Program-made: the position numbers and the translations under genes | Notes under the pieces: generated by a model | What the model was told of the DNA's origin: nothing | Seen by the model: only the letters and a program-made list of their open reading frames with translations | Databases searched by the model: none | Source: Paraconexibacter antarcticus | GTDB taxonomy: Bacteria; Actinomycetota; Thermoleophilia; Solirubrobacterales; Solirubrobacteraceae | Direction of reading: 5' to 3' | Length of the DNA: 64,000 nucleotides | NCBI RefSeq assembly: GCF_024220175.1 | Contig: NZ_CP098502.1 | Span: forward strand, 3,972,514 to 4,036,513 | Part shown: in pieces, positions 48,782-56,824 of the stretch | Layout: each line of letters opens with the position of its first letter | How positions within the stretch are numbered: the stretch's first letter is position 1

Positions 48782-49849
48782 TCAGGTGTCGTCGCGGGCC
48801 CGCGAGGGCTGAACGCGCTTGGGCTCGCCCGGCATCTTCGGGTAGTCCGGCGGGTAGGGCATGTCGCCCGCCTCGTCGCGCTCGTACAGGTCCAGCAGCG
48901 GCTGCAGCGAGTGGTGGACGTCGTCGATCCCGGCGTGCCGGTCGCCGATCTCGGCGAAGCGCGCCGGCATCGTCGCGACGGTGAAGTCCTCGGGCTGGAC
49001 CGACGGCAGCTCGTCCCAGGTGAGCGGCGCGGAGACCGGCGCGCCCGGACGCGGGCGGATCGAGTAGGCCGAGGCGATGGTCCGGTCGCGCGCGTTCTGG
49101 TTGTAGTCCACGAAGACGCGGGCGCCGCGCTCCTCCTTCCACCACTTCGTCGTCACCTCGCCCGGCATCCGCCGCTCGAGCTCGCGGCCGAACGCGATGA
49201 CCGCGTGGCGCACGTCCGTGAACGTCCACCTCGGCTCGATGCGGACGTAGATGTGGACGCCGCGCCCGCCCGACGTCTTCGGGAAGCCACGGAAGCCGAG
49301 CTCCTGGAGGAGCTTGCGCGCCTCGGCGGCCACGCGCACCGCGTCGTCGAAGTCGGTGCCCGGCTGCGGGTCGAGGTCGATCCGCATCTCGTCCGGGTGG
49401 TCGACGTCCGCGCGCCGCACCGGCCACGGGTGGAACGTGATCGTCCCCATCTGCGCGGCCCACCCGACGACCGCGATCTCCGTCGGGCAGATCTCGTCGG
49501 CCGTGCGCCCGGACGGGAACTCGATCGTCGCCGTCTCGAGGTAGTCGGGCGCGCCGCGCGGGACGCGCTTCTGGAAGAACGCGTCGCCCCCGCCCTTCTC
49601 GCGGGTGGACAGCACGATCCCCTCGTGGACGCCCTTCGGCCAGCGCTCGAGCGTCGTCGGGCGCTCGCGGAGGGCGCGGAGGATCCCGTCTTCGACGGCG
49701 AGGTAGTACTCGACGACCTGGAGCTTGCTGATCTCCGGCGTCTTCGCCGTGGCGGGGAAGATCACCCGGTCGCCGCTCGAGACCCGGAGCGCGCGTCCGC
49801 CGGCGTCGATTTCGATCGCATCCGATTTCGCCATCTGGGCGCCCAGCAT
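48782..49849 (-). CDS. Stand-alone LigD-type primase-polymerase (PolDom)
   Basis: 355 residues, AEP/primase fold. DLDPQPG holds the first two metal-binding Asp and FVDYNQNARDRT the third; SGGRGVHIYV (with the catalytic His) and the C-terminal SVQPEDFT are typical of the NHEJ polymerase domain of LigD. No ligase or phosphoesterase domain is attached. ATG 49849 has GGAGG 10 bases upstream; ATG 49834 is an alternative. It would fill gaps or add ribonucleotides at breaks. No Ku gene is in the window. A separate PE domain is encoded at 468-1214. Confidence 0.92.
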   Translation of the reverse strand: MLGAQMAKSDAIEIDAGGRALRVSSGDRVIFPATAKTPEISKLQVVEYYLAVEDGILRALRERPTTLERWPKGVHEGIVLSTREKGGGDAFFQKRVPRGAPDYLETATIEFPSGRTADEICPTEIAVVGWAAQMGTITFHPWPVRRADVDHPDEMRIDLDPQPGTDFDDAVRVAAEARKLLQELGFRGFPKTSGGRGVHIYVRIEPRWTFTDVRHAVIAFGRELERRMPGEVTTKWWKEERGARVFVDYNQNARDRTIASAYSIRPRPGAPVSAPLTWDELPSVQPEDFTVATMPARFAEIGDRHAGIDDVHHSLQPLLDLYERDEAGDMPYPPDYPKMPGEPKRVQPSRARDDT

Positions 49850-49940
49850 CGCAGCCCCGCCTCCACCCGGCCCGAACCGCACGGTGCGTTGCGTGGCCGC
49901 GGCGGAACGCCGCCGGCCCCGGGGCGTCACACTTCCCGGT

Positions 49941-50342
49941 GTGCCGACCTACGACGCCGACGACCTGCTCACCGACGCGGCCCTCAACGCCGCCGTGTCC
50001 GCGCTGGCCAGCCGCAACGCCCACCACCTGCAGGACATGACCCCCGCCGAGCAGGCGGAGGCCGCAGGCCACTGGCGCGCGCTGGCGATGGACGTCCTCG
50101 TCGCCGTCCGCTCGACGGTGACGGCGACCGGCATCGGCGCGGCGCCGAACGCCGCGGGCGGGCCGGGCCGCGCCGTCATCGTGCTGGAGGACGCGGGCGA
50201 GGAGGAGATCAACGTCCACGTCGCCTTCCACCCGGAGCTGCAGGACATGGGCGACGACCAGGTCGCCGGCACCCCGGCGCAGATCACCGCGGTCTCGATG
50301 CTCGACACGCTCGGCGAAGAGGCGGGCGGGCCCGACGCCTGA
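49941..50342 (+). CDS. Unknown small acidic protein
   Basis: 133 residues from GTG 49941, not recognised. Mainly helical N-terminal half (TDAALNAAVSALASRN, MTPAEQAEAAGHWRALAMDVLVAV) and a strand-rich acidic C-terminal half (VIVLEDAGEEEINVHVAFHPEL). No signal peptide or membrane segment. It is divergent from the LigD-type polymerase gene, 91 bases apart; a functional link is unproven. Confidence 0.6.
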   Translation: MPTYDADDLLTDAALNAAVSALASRNAHHLQDMTPAEQAEAAGHWRALAMDVLVAVRSTVTATGIGAAPNAAGGPGRAVIVLEDAGEEEINVHVAFHPELQDMGDDQVAGTPAQITAVSMLDTLGEEAGGPDA

Positions 50343-50446
50343 CCCCCGGGCGGCCGTACGCGCCGCCCGCCGGGCGCCCCCGTGAGGCGGCGCCTCCAGG
50401 TTCATGCTTCTTGGCCGGCGCGCCGATGAGAAGCACAATGGAAGCC

Positions 50447-50764
50447 ATGGAGCAGCACCGTTACGAGCGTGTCCTGATCGAGACGGTCCGCCACCGCATC
50501 GAGGGGACGATCACCCTCCAGCGTGACGGGTACCGCTCCCGGGTGTCCGACGTCCTCAACGCGACCGAACGCGACTTCGTCGCCCTGACGGACGTGATCG
50601 TCGAGCCGCTCGTCGGCGAGGCCCCGACCACGCGCCATGAGCTCGTCATCGTCGCCCGCGCGCAGATCGTGCTCGCGATCCCGCTCAGCGAGCAGCACGC
50701 CTCGGCGCCGTCCGCCGAGGCGGGCGAGGGCCCGTCGCACCCGCCGCCGCTGCAGTCCGTCTGA
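50447..50764 (+). CDS. Small conserved protein of DUF6812-like type
   Basis: 105 residues from ATG 50447; ATGs at 50426 and 50438 are in the same frame. RYERVLIETVRHRIEGTITL, YRSRVSDVLN and FVALTDVIVEPL form a small beta-barrel-like pattern of the kind named DUF6812, then a Pro/Ser-rich tail. Function unknown. Unlinked to neighbours by spacing (80 bases to the phosphatase gene). Confidence 0.6.
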   Translation: MEQHRYERVLIETVRHRIEGTITLQRDGYRSRVSDVLNATERDFVALTDVIVEPLVGEAPTTRHELVIVARAQIVLAIPLSEQHASAPSAEAGEGPSHPPPLQSV

Positions 50765-50843
50765 CCCGGCGCCGCCCCCGCCGGCCGCGTCCCGGTCACC
50801 GGACGGCCACGGTCCGCGCGGCGCCGCGCGCTAGCGTGGTGGC

Positions 50844-51650
50844 GTGGCCGACGAGAGCACCGTGACGACGACGATCGAGCTCGAGGGCACCGTGAACGCC
50901 CGCGACCTCGGAGGGACGCCCCTCCAGGGCGGCCGCGAGGTGCCCCGGGGCGTCCTCCTGCGGTCGGACAACCTCCAGGACCTCACCCCCGCCGACATCG
51001 AGGTGCTCATCGAGGAGCACGGCCTGCGGACCGTCATCGACCTGCGCACCGAGTACGAGCGCGACGCCGAGGGCCCCGGTCCGCTCGAATCCGACGACCG
51101 CGTGCGGATCGAGCACCACTCGCTCTACCCGGCGACCGGCGGCGGCACCGACCTCGACCTCGACTCCGGGACCGTCCGTCCCTGGGGGGACAGCTCGGCC
51201 GGCGGGACCTACCCCGACGAGCTGCCGACCGTCCGGGCCTACCTCGGTTACCTCGCGCGCCGGCCCGACTCGATCGTCGCGTCGCTGCGCGCGATCGCCC
51301 GGAGCGACGGCGCCACGCTCGTCCATTGCGCCGCCGGCAAGGACCGCACGGGCACGGTCGTCGCCCTCGCGCTCGCCGTCGCCGGGGCCTCGCCGGACGC
51401 GATCGAGGCCGACTACATCGCGTCGACGCCGAACATCGAGGCGATCATCGCGCGGCTCGTCGCCTCGCCGACCTACCACGACGAGCTCTCCGGCCACGAC
51501 CCGGCCCACCACGCGCCGACGCCCGGCACGATGCCGCGGGTGCTCGAGCTCCTCGAGCGCGATCACGGCGGCGTCGAGGTCTGGCTCCTCGCGGCCGGCC
51601 TGACCGCCGAGGAGATCGACGCGCTGCGCGCCCGCCTCACCGCCGCCTGA
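50844..51650 (+). CDS. Protein tyrosine/lipid phosphatase (PtpB-like)
   Basis: 268 residues. NARDLGG near residue 14, LRSDNL and IDLRTEYE precede the P-loop VHCAAGKDRTG (about 158-168), with nucleophilic Cys and Arg in the C-x5-R spacing. The extra Lys-Asp in the loop is typical of the PtpB/SidF-like family that removes phosphate from Tyr, Ser or phosphoinositides. Start GTG 50844, TAGCGT 6 bases upstream. No signal peptide. Its target is unknown; the SDR gene follows after 30 bases. Confidence 0.88.
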   Translation: MADESTVTTTIELEGTVNARDLGGTPLQGGREVPRGVLLRSDNLQDLTPADIEVLIEEHGLRTVIDLRTEYERDAEGPGPLESDDRVRIEHHSLYPATGGGTDLDLDSGTVRPWGDSSAGGTYPDELPTVRAYLGYLARRPDSIVASLRAIARSDGATLVHCAAGKDRTGTVVALALAVAGASPDAIEADYIASTPNIEAIIARLVASPTYHDELSGHDPAHHAPTPGTMPRVLELLERDHGGVEVWLLAAGLTAEEIDALRARLTAA

Positions 51651-51680
51651 CGCCGGCACCGCCTCTGCAAGGATGGGGGC

Positions 51681-52781
51681 ATGAGCGAAAGCCCGATCTG
51701 CTTCGTCACCGGGGCCACCGGCTTCCTCGGCCGGTTCGTCGTGGCGGAGCTGCTCAAGCGCGGCGCCGTCGTCCACGCCCTCGTGCGCCCGCAGTCCGCC
51801 GGCCGCCTCGCGGAGATCGCGCAGCGCCTCGGCGTCGACGAGTCGCGCCTCGTCGCGGTGCGCGGCGACATCTCGCGGGAGGGCCTGACCGTCGACCCGT
51901 ACACCGGCACGCCGGACCATCTCTTCCACCTCGCCGCCATCTACGACATGGACGCCGACCCGGAGGAGATGGCGGAGGCGAACGTCGAAGGCACCCGCCG
52001 CGTCCTCGCGTTCGCGGCCGACCACCGCGTCGACCTGTTCCACATGGTCTCATCCGTCGCCGCCGCCGGGGACCTCGAGGGCACCTTCCCGGAGGACGAC
52101 CCGCGGCACGGGCAGGGCTTCCCCCACGCCTATCACCGCTCGAAGTTCGACTCCGAGGTCCTCGTCCGCGACACCGCGGCGATGCCCTACCGGATCTACC
52201 GTCCCGGCACCGTCGTCGGGACGACCGACACGGGCGAGACCGACAAGCTCGACGGGGCCTATGCGCTCTTCCCGGTCGCCGCCGCGCTCGCGGCGCTGCC
52301 GGCCTACTCCGTCGTCCCGGTCCCCGAGTTCGGCCGCCTGCCGACGGTGCCGGTCGACCGCTGCGCGCAGGCGATCGCCCACATCGGCCTGAACGCGGGG
52401 ACGGACGGGGTCGACGTCGGCAACACGTTCGGGCTCTACGCGAGCGAGGACGAGCGCGTCCACGACGTCCTCGCGACGCTCACCGCGCACGCCGGCGGCC
52501 CCCGCCTCGTCGCCGCCCTGCCGCAGTCCACCGGCTCGATCGGCTTCTGGGCCGGCCAGACCCTCGGCCGGCTCCCGGTCATCGGCGGGGTCCGCGACCG
52601 CGCGCTCACGATGATCGGCGTCTCCCCCGGCCTCGTCGACGCCGCGCCGTTCCGCTGCCGCTTCGAGACGACCCGCCAGCGCGACGCCCTCGCCGGCAGC
52701 GGGATCGAGATCCCGCCGCTGAAGGCCTACGTCGGCCCGCTGTGGGACGGCTGGCTGCGCAAGCGCCGCGCGGACCGCTGA
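51681..52781 (+). CDS. Acyl-reductase-like extended SDR (N-terminal half of AcrA1-type reductases)
   Basis: 366 residues. TGATGFLGRFV binds NAD(P)H, HLAAIYD and SSVAAAGD follow, and the catalytic pair lies in YHRSKFDSE (Tyr and Lys about 153 and 157). The sequence resembles the first half of mycobacterial fatty acyl-CoA reductase AcrA1. The gene at 52917-53930, convergent with this one, resembles the second half. Together they may reduce acyl-CoA to fatty alcohol or wax precursors. A family B hairpin follows the stop. Confidence 0.8.
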   Translation: MSESPICFVTGATGFLGRFVVAELLKRGAVVHALVRPQSAGRLAEIAQRLGVDESRLVAVRGDISREGLTVDPYTGTPDHLFHLAAIYDMDADPEEMAEANVEGTRRVLAFAADHRVDLFHMVSSVAAAGDLEGTFPEDDPRHGQGFPHAYHRSKFDSEVLVRDTAAMPYRIYRPGTVVGTTDTGETDKLDGAYALFPVAAALAALPAYSVVPVPEFGRLPTVPVDRCAQAIAHIGLNAGTDGVDVGNTFGLYASEDERVHDVLATLTAHAGGPRLVAALPQSTGSIGFWAGQTLGRLPVIGGVRDRALTMIGVSPGLVDAAPFRCRFETTRQRDALAGSGIEIPPLKAYVGPLWDGWLRKRRADR

Positions 52782-52800
52782 GATTCCGCCGGACACGGCG

Positions 52801-52847
52801 CGGCGTGCGGCCTCGTGGGGGAATAGTCCCCACCTGACCGCACGCCG
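52801..52847. repeat. Intergenic hairpin, family B copy 3
   Basis: Perfect 10-bp outer arms CGGCGTGCGG (52801-52810) and 52838-52847, with an inner GTGGGG/CCCCAC stem (52815-52820 with 52828-52833). It lies between two convergent SDR genes, the same setting as copies 1 and 2. Confidence 0.72.
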
Positions 52848-52857
52848 AGGTGGACGG

Positions 52858-52939
52858 CTACCAGTGCGTGCCGCGCGTCAAAGCTGACAGCGCGGCACGG
52901 GAGGTCGTGCCGGGGCCTACCAGTGCGTGCCGCGCGTCA
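52858..52939. repeat. Direct repeat of the 3' end of the SDR gene
   Basis: A 23-base segment starting CTACCAGTGCGTGCC occurs at 52858-52880 and again at 52917-52939, 59 bases apart. The second copy encodes the last codons (TRGTHW, stop) of the minus-strand SDR; the first is a spare copy downstream. A short tandem duplication with a changed middle explains it. Confidence 0.7.
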
Positions 52940-53930
52940 GGTGCGCGAACGCCTCCTGTGCCGCGGTGACGCCGTCCTTCGCGTCCGTCTCGGTCGCCTC
53001 GGCTCCGGCCTTCGCGGCCGTCGAGTCGGGGAACATCTTGTAGCCGCGGTTGCGGATCTCGTCCATGATCGACGGGCTGAAGGAGTCGGCCAGCCCGGCG
53101 AGGCTGCCGAAGGGCGGCCCCATCCGGCGCGAGCGGTGGACGATCGCCTGGGCGACGAGGTGCCCCGCGTCCTCCGGCGTCAGCGCCGGGAAGCGGTCGT
53201 AGAGCTTCGTCGGGGCGATCATCGGCGTGCGCACGAGCGGCATGTGGATCGTCGTGAAGCGGACGCCCTCGTCGTGGACCTCGGCCTGGAGCGAGTCGCA
53301 GAGCGTGTCGAGGGCCGCCTTCGACGCGATGTAGGCGCCGAAGCGCGGCACCTTCGTCTGCACGCCGTAGGAGGAGATGTTGATGACCTGGCCGCTCTGC
53401 TGCTCGCGCATCCCCGGGAGGAAGCGGAGGATGAGCCGGACCGCCGCGAAGTAGTTGAGCTGCATCGTGCGCTCGTAGTCGTGGAAGCGGTCGTAGGAGA
53501 GCGCGACCGACCGGCGGATCGAGCGGCCGGCGTTGTTGATGAGGACGTCGACGCTGCCGTACGTCTGCAGGATGTCGGCGGCGACGCGGTCGATCGCGTC
53601 GAAGTCGGAGAGGTCGCACTGGCGGGGGTCGGCGACGCCCCCGGCGGCGCGGATGCGCTCGGCGACCTTGTCGAGGTTCTCCTTGCCGCGGGCGAGCAGG
53701 ACGACCGTGCCGCCGGCCTGGCCGATCTGCAGCGCGGTCTCCTCGCCGATGCCGGACGAGGCGCCCGTGATGACGATGACCTTCCCGGCGACCGCCTTCT
53801 CGAGCGAGCCGGTGCCGCGGAGCATGTCGAGCGGGCGGAGCACCGCCGGGCGGCTCGCGATGTTGCCGAAGGCCCCGACGGGCTTGGCGGCGAGGTTCGC
53901 GAGCGATTCCAGACCAGGGAGACGAGCCAT
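52917..53930 (-). CDS. SDR-family reductase resembling the C-terminal half of AcrA1
   Basis: 337 residues. TGASSGIGEET (about 54-64), NNAGRS, and the catalytic AYIASK (Tyr and Lys about 204 and 208). FHDYERTMQLNYFAAVRLIL is very like the corresponding part of mycobacterial acyl-CoA reductase AcrA1. A 45-residue N-terminal extension precedes the Rossmann fold. TAGTCT lies 6 bases before the ATG. It may act with the convergent SDR at 51681-52781 in reducing acyl-CoA through aldehyde to alcohol. A tail of about 60 charged residues ends in TRGTHW. Confidence 0.82.
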   Translation of the reverse strand: MARLPGLESLANLAAKPVGAFGNIASRPAVLRPLDMLRGTGSLEKAVAGKVIVITGASSGIGEETALQIGQAGGTVVLLARGKENLDKVAERIRAAGGVADPRQCDLSDFDAIDRVAADILQTYGSVDVLINNAGRSIRRSVALSYDRFHDYERTMQLNYFAAVRLILRFLPGMREQQSGQVINISSYGVQTKVPRFGAYIASKAALDTLCDSLQAEVHDEGVRFTTIHMPLVRTPMIAPTKLYDRFPALTPEDAGHLVAQAIVHRSRRMGPPFGSLAGLADSFSPSIMDEIRNRGYKMFPDSTAAKAGAEATETDAKDGVTAAQEAFAHLTRGTHW

Positions 53931-54003
53931 GCGCCGAGACTACCGGCGCACCACCTGACAGGCCGTCGGACATGACGCGCGCGCGCTGAGCATCATGCCG
54001 CCC

Positions 54004-54441
54004 ATGCTCTACGCCGAGGACCTCGACGCCGGCACCGTCTTCCCGCTCGGGCGCCGCTCGCTCACCGCCGCCGAGATCATGGAGTTCGCGCGCGCGTGGG
54101 ATCCGATGCCCTTCCACGTCGACGAGGCGGCCGGGCGCGCCTCGCCGTTCGGCGGCCTCATCGCGAGCGGCCTGCACACGATCGCCGTCGCGCAGCGCCT
54201 CCTCTTCGACGCGTTCATGGACCGCACGCACGTCATCGCCGGGCTCGGCGTCGACGGGCTCCGGATGACCGGCCCGGTCCGTCCGGGCACCGTCATCACG
54301 GGGCAGGCCGAGATCCTCGACCGGCGGCTGCGCGACGCCGACGGCGTCGTGACGTTCCGCACCGCTCTCGTCGACGGGGACGACGGCAGCGCGCTGCTGA
54401 CGCAGCGCACGACGATGCTCGTCGGGCGGCGCCCGGCCTGA
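54004..54441 (+). CDS. MaoC-like hot-dog dehydratase
   Basis: 145 residues, single hot-dog domain. MLYAEDLDAGTVFPLG starts the fold, and FARAWDPMPFHVDEAA is the MaoC motif with Asp and His; SGLHTIAVAQRLL follows. This DPxPFHxD subtype is found in stand-alone dehydratases of acyl-CoA metabolism. ATG 54004 is preferred over 53995 because CATCAT is then 7 bases upstream. Convergent with the exonuclease gene and divergent from an SDR, with which it may share a pathway. Confidence 0.82.
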   Translation: MLYAEDLDAGTVFPLGRRSLTAAEIMEFARAWDPMPFHVDEAAGRASPFGGLIASGLHTIAVAQRLLFDAFMDRTHVIAGLGVDGLRMTGPVRPGTVITGQAEILDRRLRDADGVVTFRTALVDGDDGSALLTQRTTMLVGRRPA

Positions 54442-54450
54442 GGCCCGCGA

Positions 54451-54466
54451 GGCCCGGCGCCGGGCC
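54451..54466. terminator. GC palindrome between convergent genes
   Basis: GGCCCGGCGCCGGGCC is a perfect 16-bp palindrome in the 40-base gap between the MaoC and exonuclease genes. With no spare loop bases the hairpin would have a shorter stem. Terminator role inferred from place only. Confidence 0.4.
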
Positions 54467-54481
54467 CGGGCCCGCCCCCGC

Positions 54482-55213
54482 CTACGCCGCGAGCGCGACG
54501 GCGGGCAGCGGCTCGGGCACGACCGGCCAGGCCCGCTCGATCCGCTCCGCGCGGCCCTGCTCGCGGAAGTACTCCTCGAGCGAGGCGGCCTGCTCGGCGG
54601 CCCAGCCGACCTGCTGCGCGTGGAGCGCACGCAGCTCCGTCTCGCGGAGCTCCGGCAGACGGGTCGCCAGCCGGTACGCGACGCGCGCGGCGGCGAGCGC
54701 GTCGGCGTCGGCGTCGTGCGCGTCGAGCAACGGGATCGCGTAGTGCTCGCAGACCGCGCCGAGCGTGCGCTTGCCGCGGCGGTAGCGGTCGTACTGCTTG
54801 TCGAGCACGAAGGGGTCGACGACGAGCAGGCCCTGCGCGCCGCCGACGCGGTCGACGAGCGGCGTCACGCCGTGCCGCCGCGCCTCGCGGTCGAGCGTCG
54901 TGAGGTCGAAGCGGGCGTTGAAGGCGATGACCGGGACGCCGGCGCGGAGCTGCGCCGCGAGGAGCGCGGTGATCGCCTCGACGGCGGCCGCCGGATGCCG
55001 GCCCTCGGCCCGGGCCTGCGCGGTCGTGATGCCGTGGACGGCGGTCGCGCCGGCGGGGATCTCGACCCCCGGGTCGACGAGCCAGGCGAAGCTCTCGGTC
55101 GGGCGCCCGTCGCCGACGAGCGCGACCGCGGCCGTGACGATGCGATCGGACTCGGGATCGACCCCGGTGGTCTCGATGTCGAAGGCAGCCAGGCGGCGGG
55201 AGTGCCAGCTCAT
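54482..55213 (-). CDS. DEDDh 3'-5' exonuclease (DnaQ/epsilon-like)
   Basis: 243 residues. Exo I FDIETTGVD (Asp, Glu), Exo II FNARFDLTTL (Asp) and Exo III HDADADALAAA (His, Asp) are all present, so it should be an active exonuclease. The last 70 residues form a helical tail (AQQVGWAAEQAASLEEYF). Short stand-alone members assist proofreading or RNA/DNA turnover. TACCTT lies 7 bases before the ATG. Divergent from dinB, 199 bases apart; no LexA box is placed for this gene. Confidence 0.9.
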   Translation of the reverse strand: MSWHSRRLAAFDIETTGVDPESDRIVTAAVALVGDGRPTESFAWLVDPGVEIPAGATAVHGITTAQARAEGRHPAAAVEAITALLAAQLRAGVPVIAFNARFDLTTLDREARRHGVTPLVDRVGGAQGLLVVDPFVLDKQYDRYRRGKRTLGAVCEHYAIPLLDAHDADADALAAARVAYRLATRLPELRETELRALHAQQVGWAAEQAASLEEYFREQGRAERIERAWPVVPEPLPAVALAA

Positions 55214-55394
55214 GGACCCGAAGGTAAAGACGCCGTCGGACGGCCAGCCGCGGCCGGACCCCGGTACGCTGGCGGAGCACGTGGGGCCTCTACCTTCCGT
55301 GCCATGGCCCCGACTGTGTTACGCAGGGCGGGGCCGCTTTACGTCCGGGGCCGGGCGACGGCCGGCAGACGCTTGACGGCGCGCCGCGACCGAG

Positions 55395-55408
55395 CGAACA
55401 TGTGTTCG
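55395..55408. promoter_or_regulatory. LexA (SOS) box upstream of dinB
   Basis: CGAACATGTGTTCG is a perfect palindrome that matches the Gram-positive/actinobacterial LexA consensus CGAAC-N4-GTTCG. It ends 4 bases before the dinB ATG, so bound LexA would cover the start site. Confidence 0.88.
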
Positions 55409-55412
55409 CATC

Positions 55413-56615
55413 ATGCTCCCGACCATCATCCACGCCGACCTCGATGCGTTCTTCGCCTCGGTGGAGCAGCGGGACGACCCCGCGCTGCGCGGTCGCCCGG
55501 TCATCGTCGGCGGCGGCGTCGTCCTCGCCGCGAGCTACGAGGCGCGGGCCTTCGGCGTCCGCGGCGCGATGGGTGGCCGGCGCGCGCGCGAGCTCTGCCC
55601 GGACGCGATCGTCGTGCGCCCCCGGATCGACGCGTACAGCGCGGCGAGCAAGGCGGTCTTCGCCGTCTTCCGCGACACGTCGCCGGTCGTCGAGGGGCTG
55701 TCGATCGACGAGGCCTTCCTCGACGTCCGCGGCATGGCGCACATGGCGGGGACGGCCGCGGAGATCGGCGCGTGCCTGCGGCGTCGCGTCCGCGACGAGG
55801 TCGGGCTGGCGCTGACCGTCGGGGTCGCGCGCACGAAGCACCTCGCGAAGGTCGCGAGCGCGGCCGCGAAGCCCGACGGCCTGCTCGTCGTCCCCGCCGA
55901 CCCCGCGAGCGAGCGCGCCTTCCTCCATCCCCTCGCGGTCGAGGCGGTCTGGGGCGTCGGACCGAAGACCGCCGAGCGCCTGCACCGCGCCGGGATCCAC
56001 CGGGTCGGGGAGCTTGCCGCCGCCGACCCCGACCATGTCGTCGCGCTCCTCGGCCGGGCCGCCGGCCTGCGCCTCCACGCGCTCGCGAACAACCGCGACA
56101 CCCGGCCGGTGCGGACGGGGCGCCGCCGCCGCTCGATCGGCTCGCAGTCCGCGCTCGGCCGGCGGCGGCGCACCGAGGCCGAGCTCGATGCGATCCTCGT
56201 CGCCCTCGCCGACCGCCTCGGCCGCCGCCTGCGCGCCGCCGGGATGGCGTGCCGGACCGTCACCCTGCGGCTGCGCTTCGACGACTACACGCGGGCGACG
56301 CGCTCGACCTCCGTCGACCGGTCCACGCGCGCCACCGACACGATCCTCCGGCTCGCGCGCGAGCTCCTCGCCGAGGCCCGCCCGCTCGTCGCCGCCCGTG
56401 GCCTGACGCTCATCGGCCTCGCGCTGACGAACCTCCGCGACGACGACGGCGCCCAGCTCGAGCTCCCGCTCGGGGGCTCACGCGCGGGCCTCGACGACGC
56501 GCTCGACGCGGTCCGCGACCGTTTCGGCAACGCCTCGGTGCGCCGGGCCGTCAACGTCCACCGCGACATCGGCCCGGCGATGCCGGTGCTCCCGGACCGC
56601 CCGGACGAGCGGTAG
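55413..56615 (+). CDS. dinB: DNA polymerase IV (Y family)
   Basis: 400 residues. IIHADLDAFFASVEQ holds the first metal-binding Asp, and SIDEAFLD the Asp/Glu pair (about 99-106). VGVARTKHLAKVAS, GVGPKTAERL (helix-hairpin-helix) and the C-terminal little-finger domain follow. QLELPL near residue 350 resembles a beta-clamp-binding motif. It performs error-prone translesion synthesis. The LexA box 4 bases before the ATG shows SOS control. A hairpin after the stop separates it from the convergent tRNA gene. Confidence 0.95.
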   Translation: MLPTIIHADLDAFFASVEQRDDPALRGRPVIVGGGVVLAASYEARAFGVRGAMGGRRARELCPDAIVVRPRIDAYSAASKAVFAVFRDTSPVVEGLSIDEAFLDVRGMAHMAGTAAEIGACLRRRVRDEVGLALTVGVARTKHLAKVASAAAKPDGLLVVPADPASERAFLHPLAVEAVWGVGPKTAERLHRAGIHRVGELAAADPDHVVALLGRAAGLRLHALANNRDTRPVRTGRRRRSIGSQSALGRRRRTEAELDAILVALADRLGRRLRAAGMACRTVTLRLRFDDYTRATRSTSVDRSTRATDTILRLARELLAEARPLVAARGLTLIGLALTNLRDDDGAQLELPLGGSRAGLDDALDAVRDRFGNASVRRAVNVHRDIGPAMPVLPDRPDER

Positions 56616-56622
56616 GCGCGGT

Positions 56623-56665
56623 GGACGGCGGATCGGCGCCTGCCGGCATCACCGATCCGTCGTCC
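56623..56665. terminator. Bidirectional hairpin between dinB and tRNA-Ser
   Basis: GGACGGCGGATCGG (56623-56636) pairs with 56652-56665 at 13 of 14 positions, loop 15 bases. It lies between the convergent dinB and tRNA-Ser genes and could stop both. Confidence 0.65.
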
Positions 56666-56697
56666 GCCGGGCGCTCGTGCGAGCACCGCGACGACAG

Positions 56698-56784
56698 CGG
56701 AGAGAGAGGGATTCGAACCCTCGGTACGCGTTAACGCACACACGATTTCCAGTCGTGCCCATTCAACCGCTCTGGCACCTCTCC
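56698..56784 (-). tRNA. tRNA-Ser (anticodon GGA)
   Basis: 87 bases. Acceptor GGAGAGG pairs with TCTCTCC, and the discriminator is G73. The anticodon stem CACGA/TCGTG encloses the loop CTGGAAA, giving anticodon GGA, which reads UCC and UCU. A long variable arm and the GAGGG-TTCGAAT-CCCTC T arm fit class II tRNA-Ser. CCA is not encoded. Confidence 0.96.
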
Positions 56785-56824
56785 TGGGACTCCGCCACTC
56801 GGGCGGAGCACGCAGGGTACCGAC

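Noticed and set aside
48549..48812. 87-codon plus-strand frame between the HNH_repeat and LigD-polymerase genes
   Set aside because: Composition is not protein-like, it runs antisense to the small minus-strand frame and into the polymerase stop, and no ribosome site or -10-like box precedes it.
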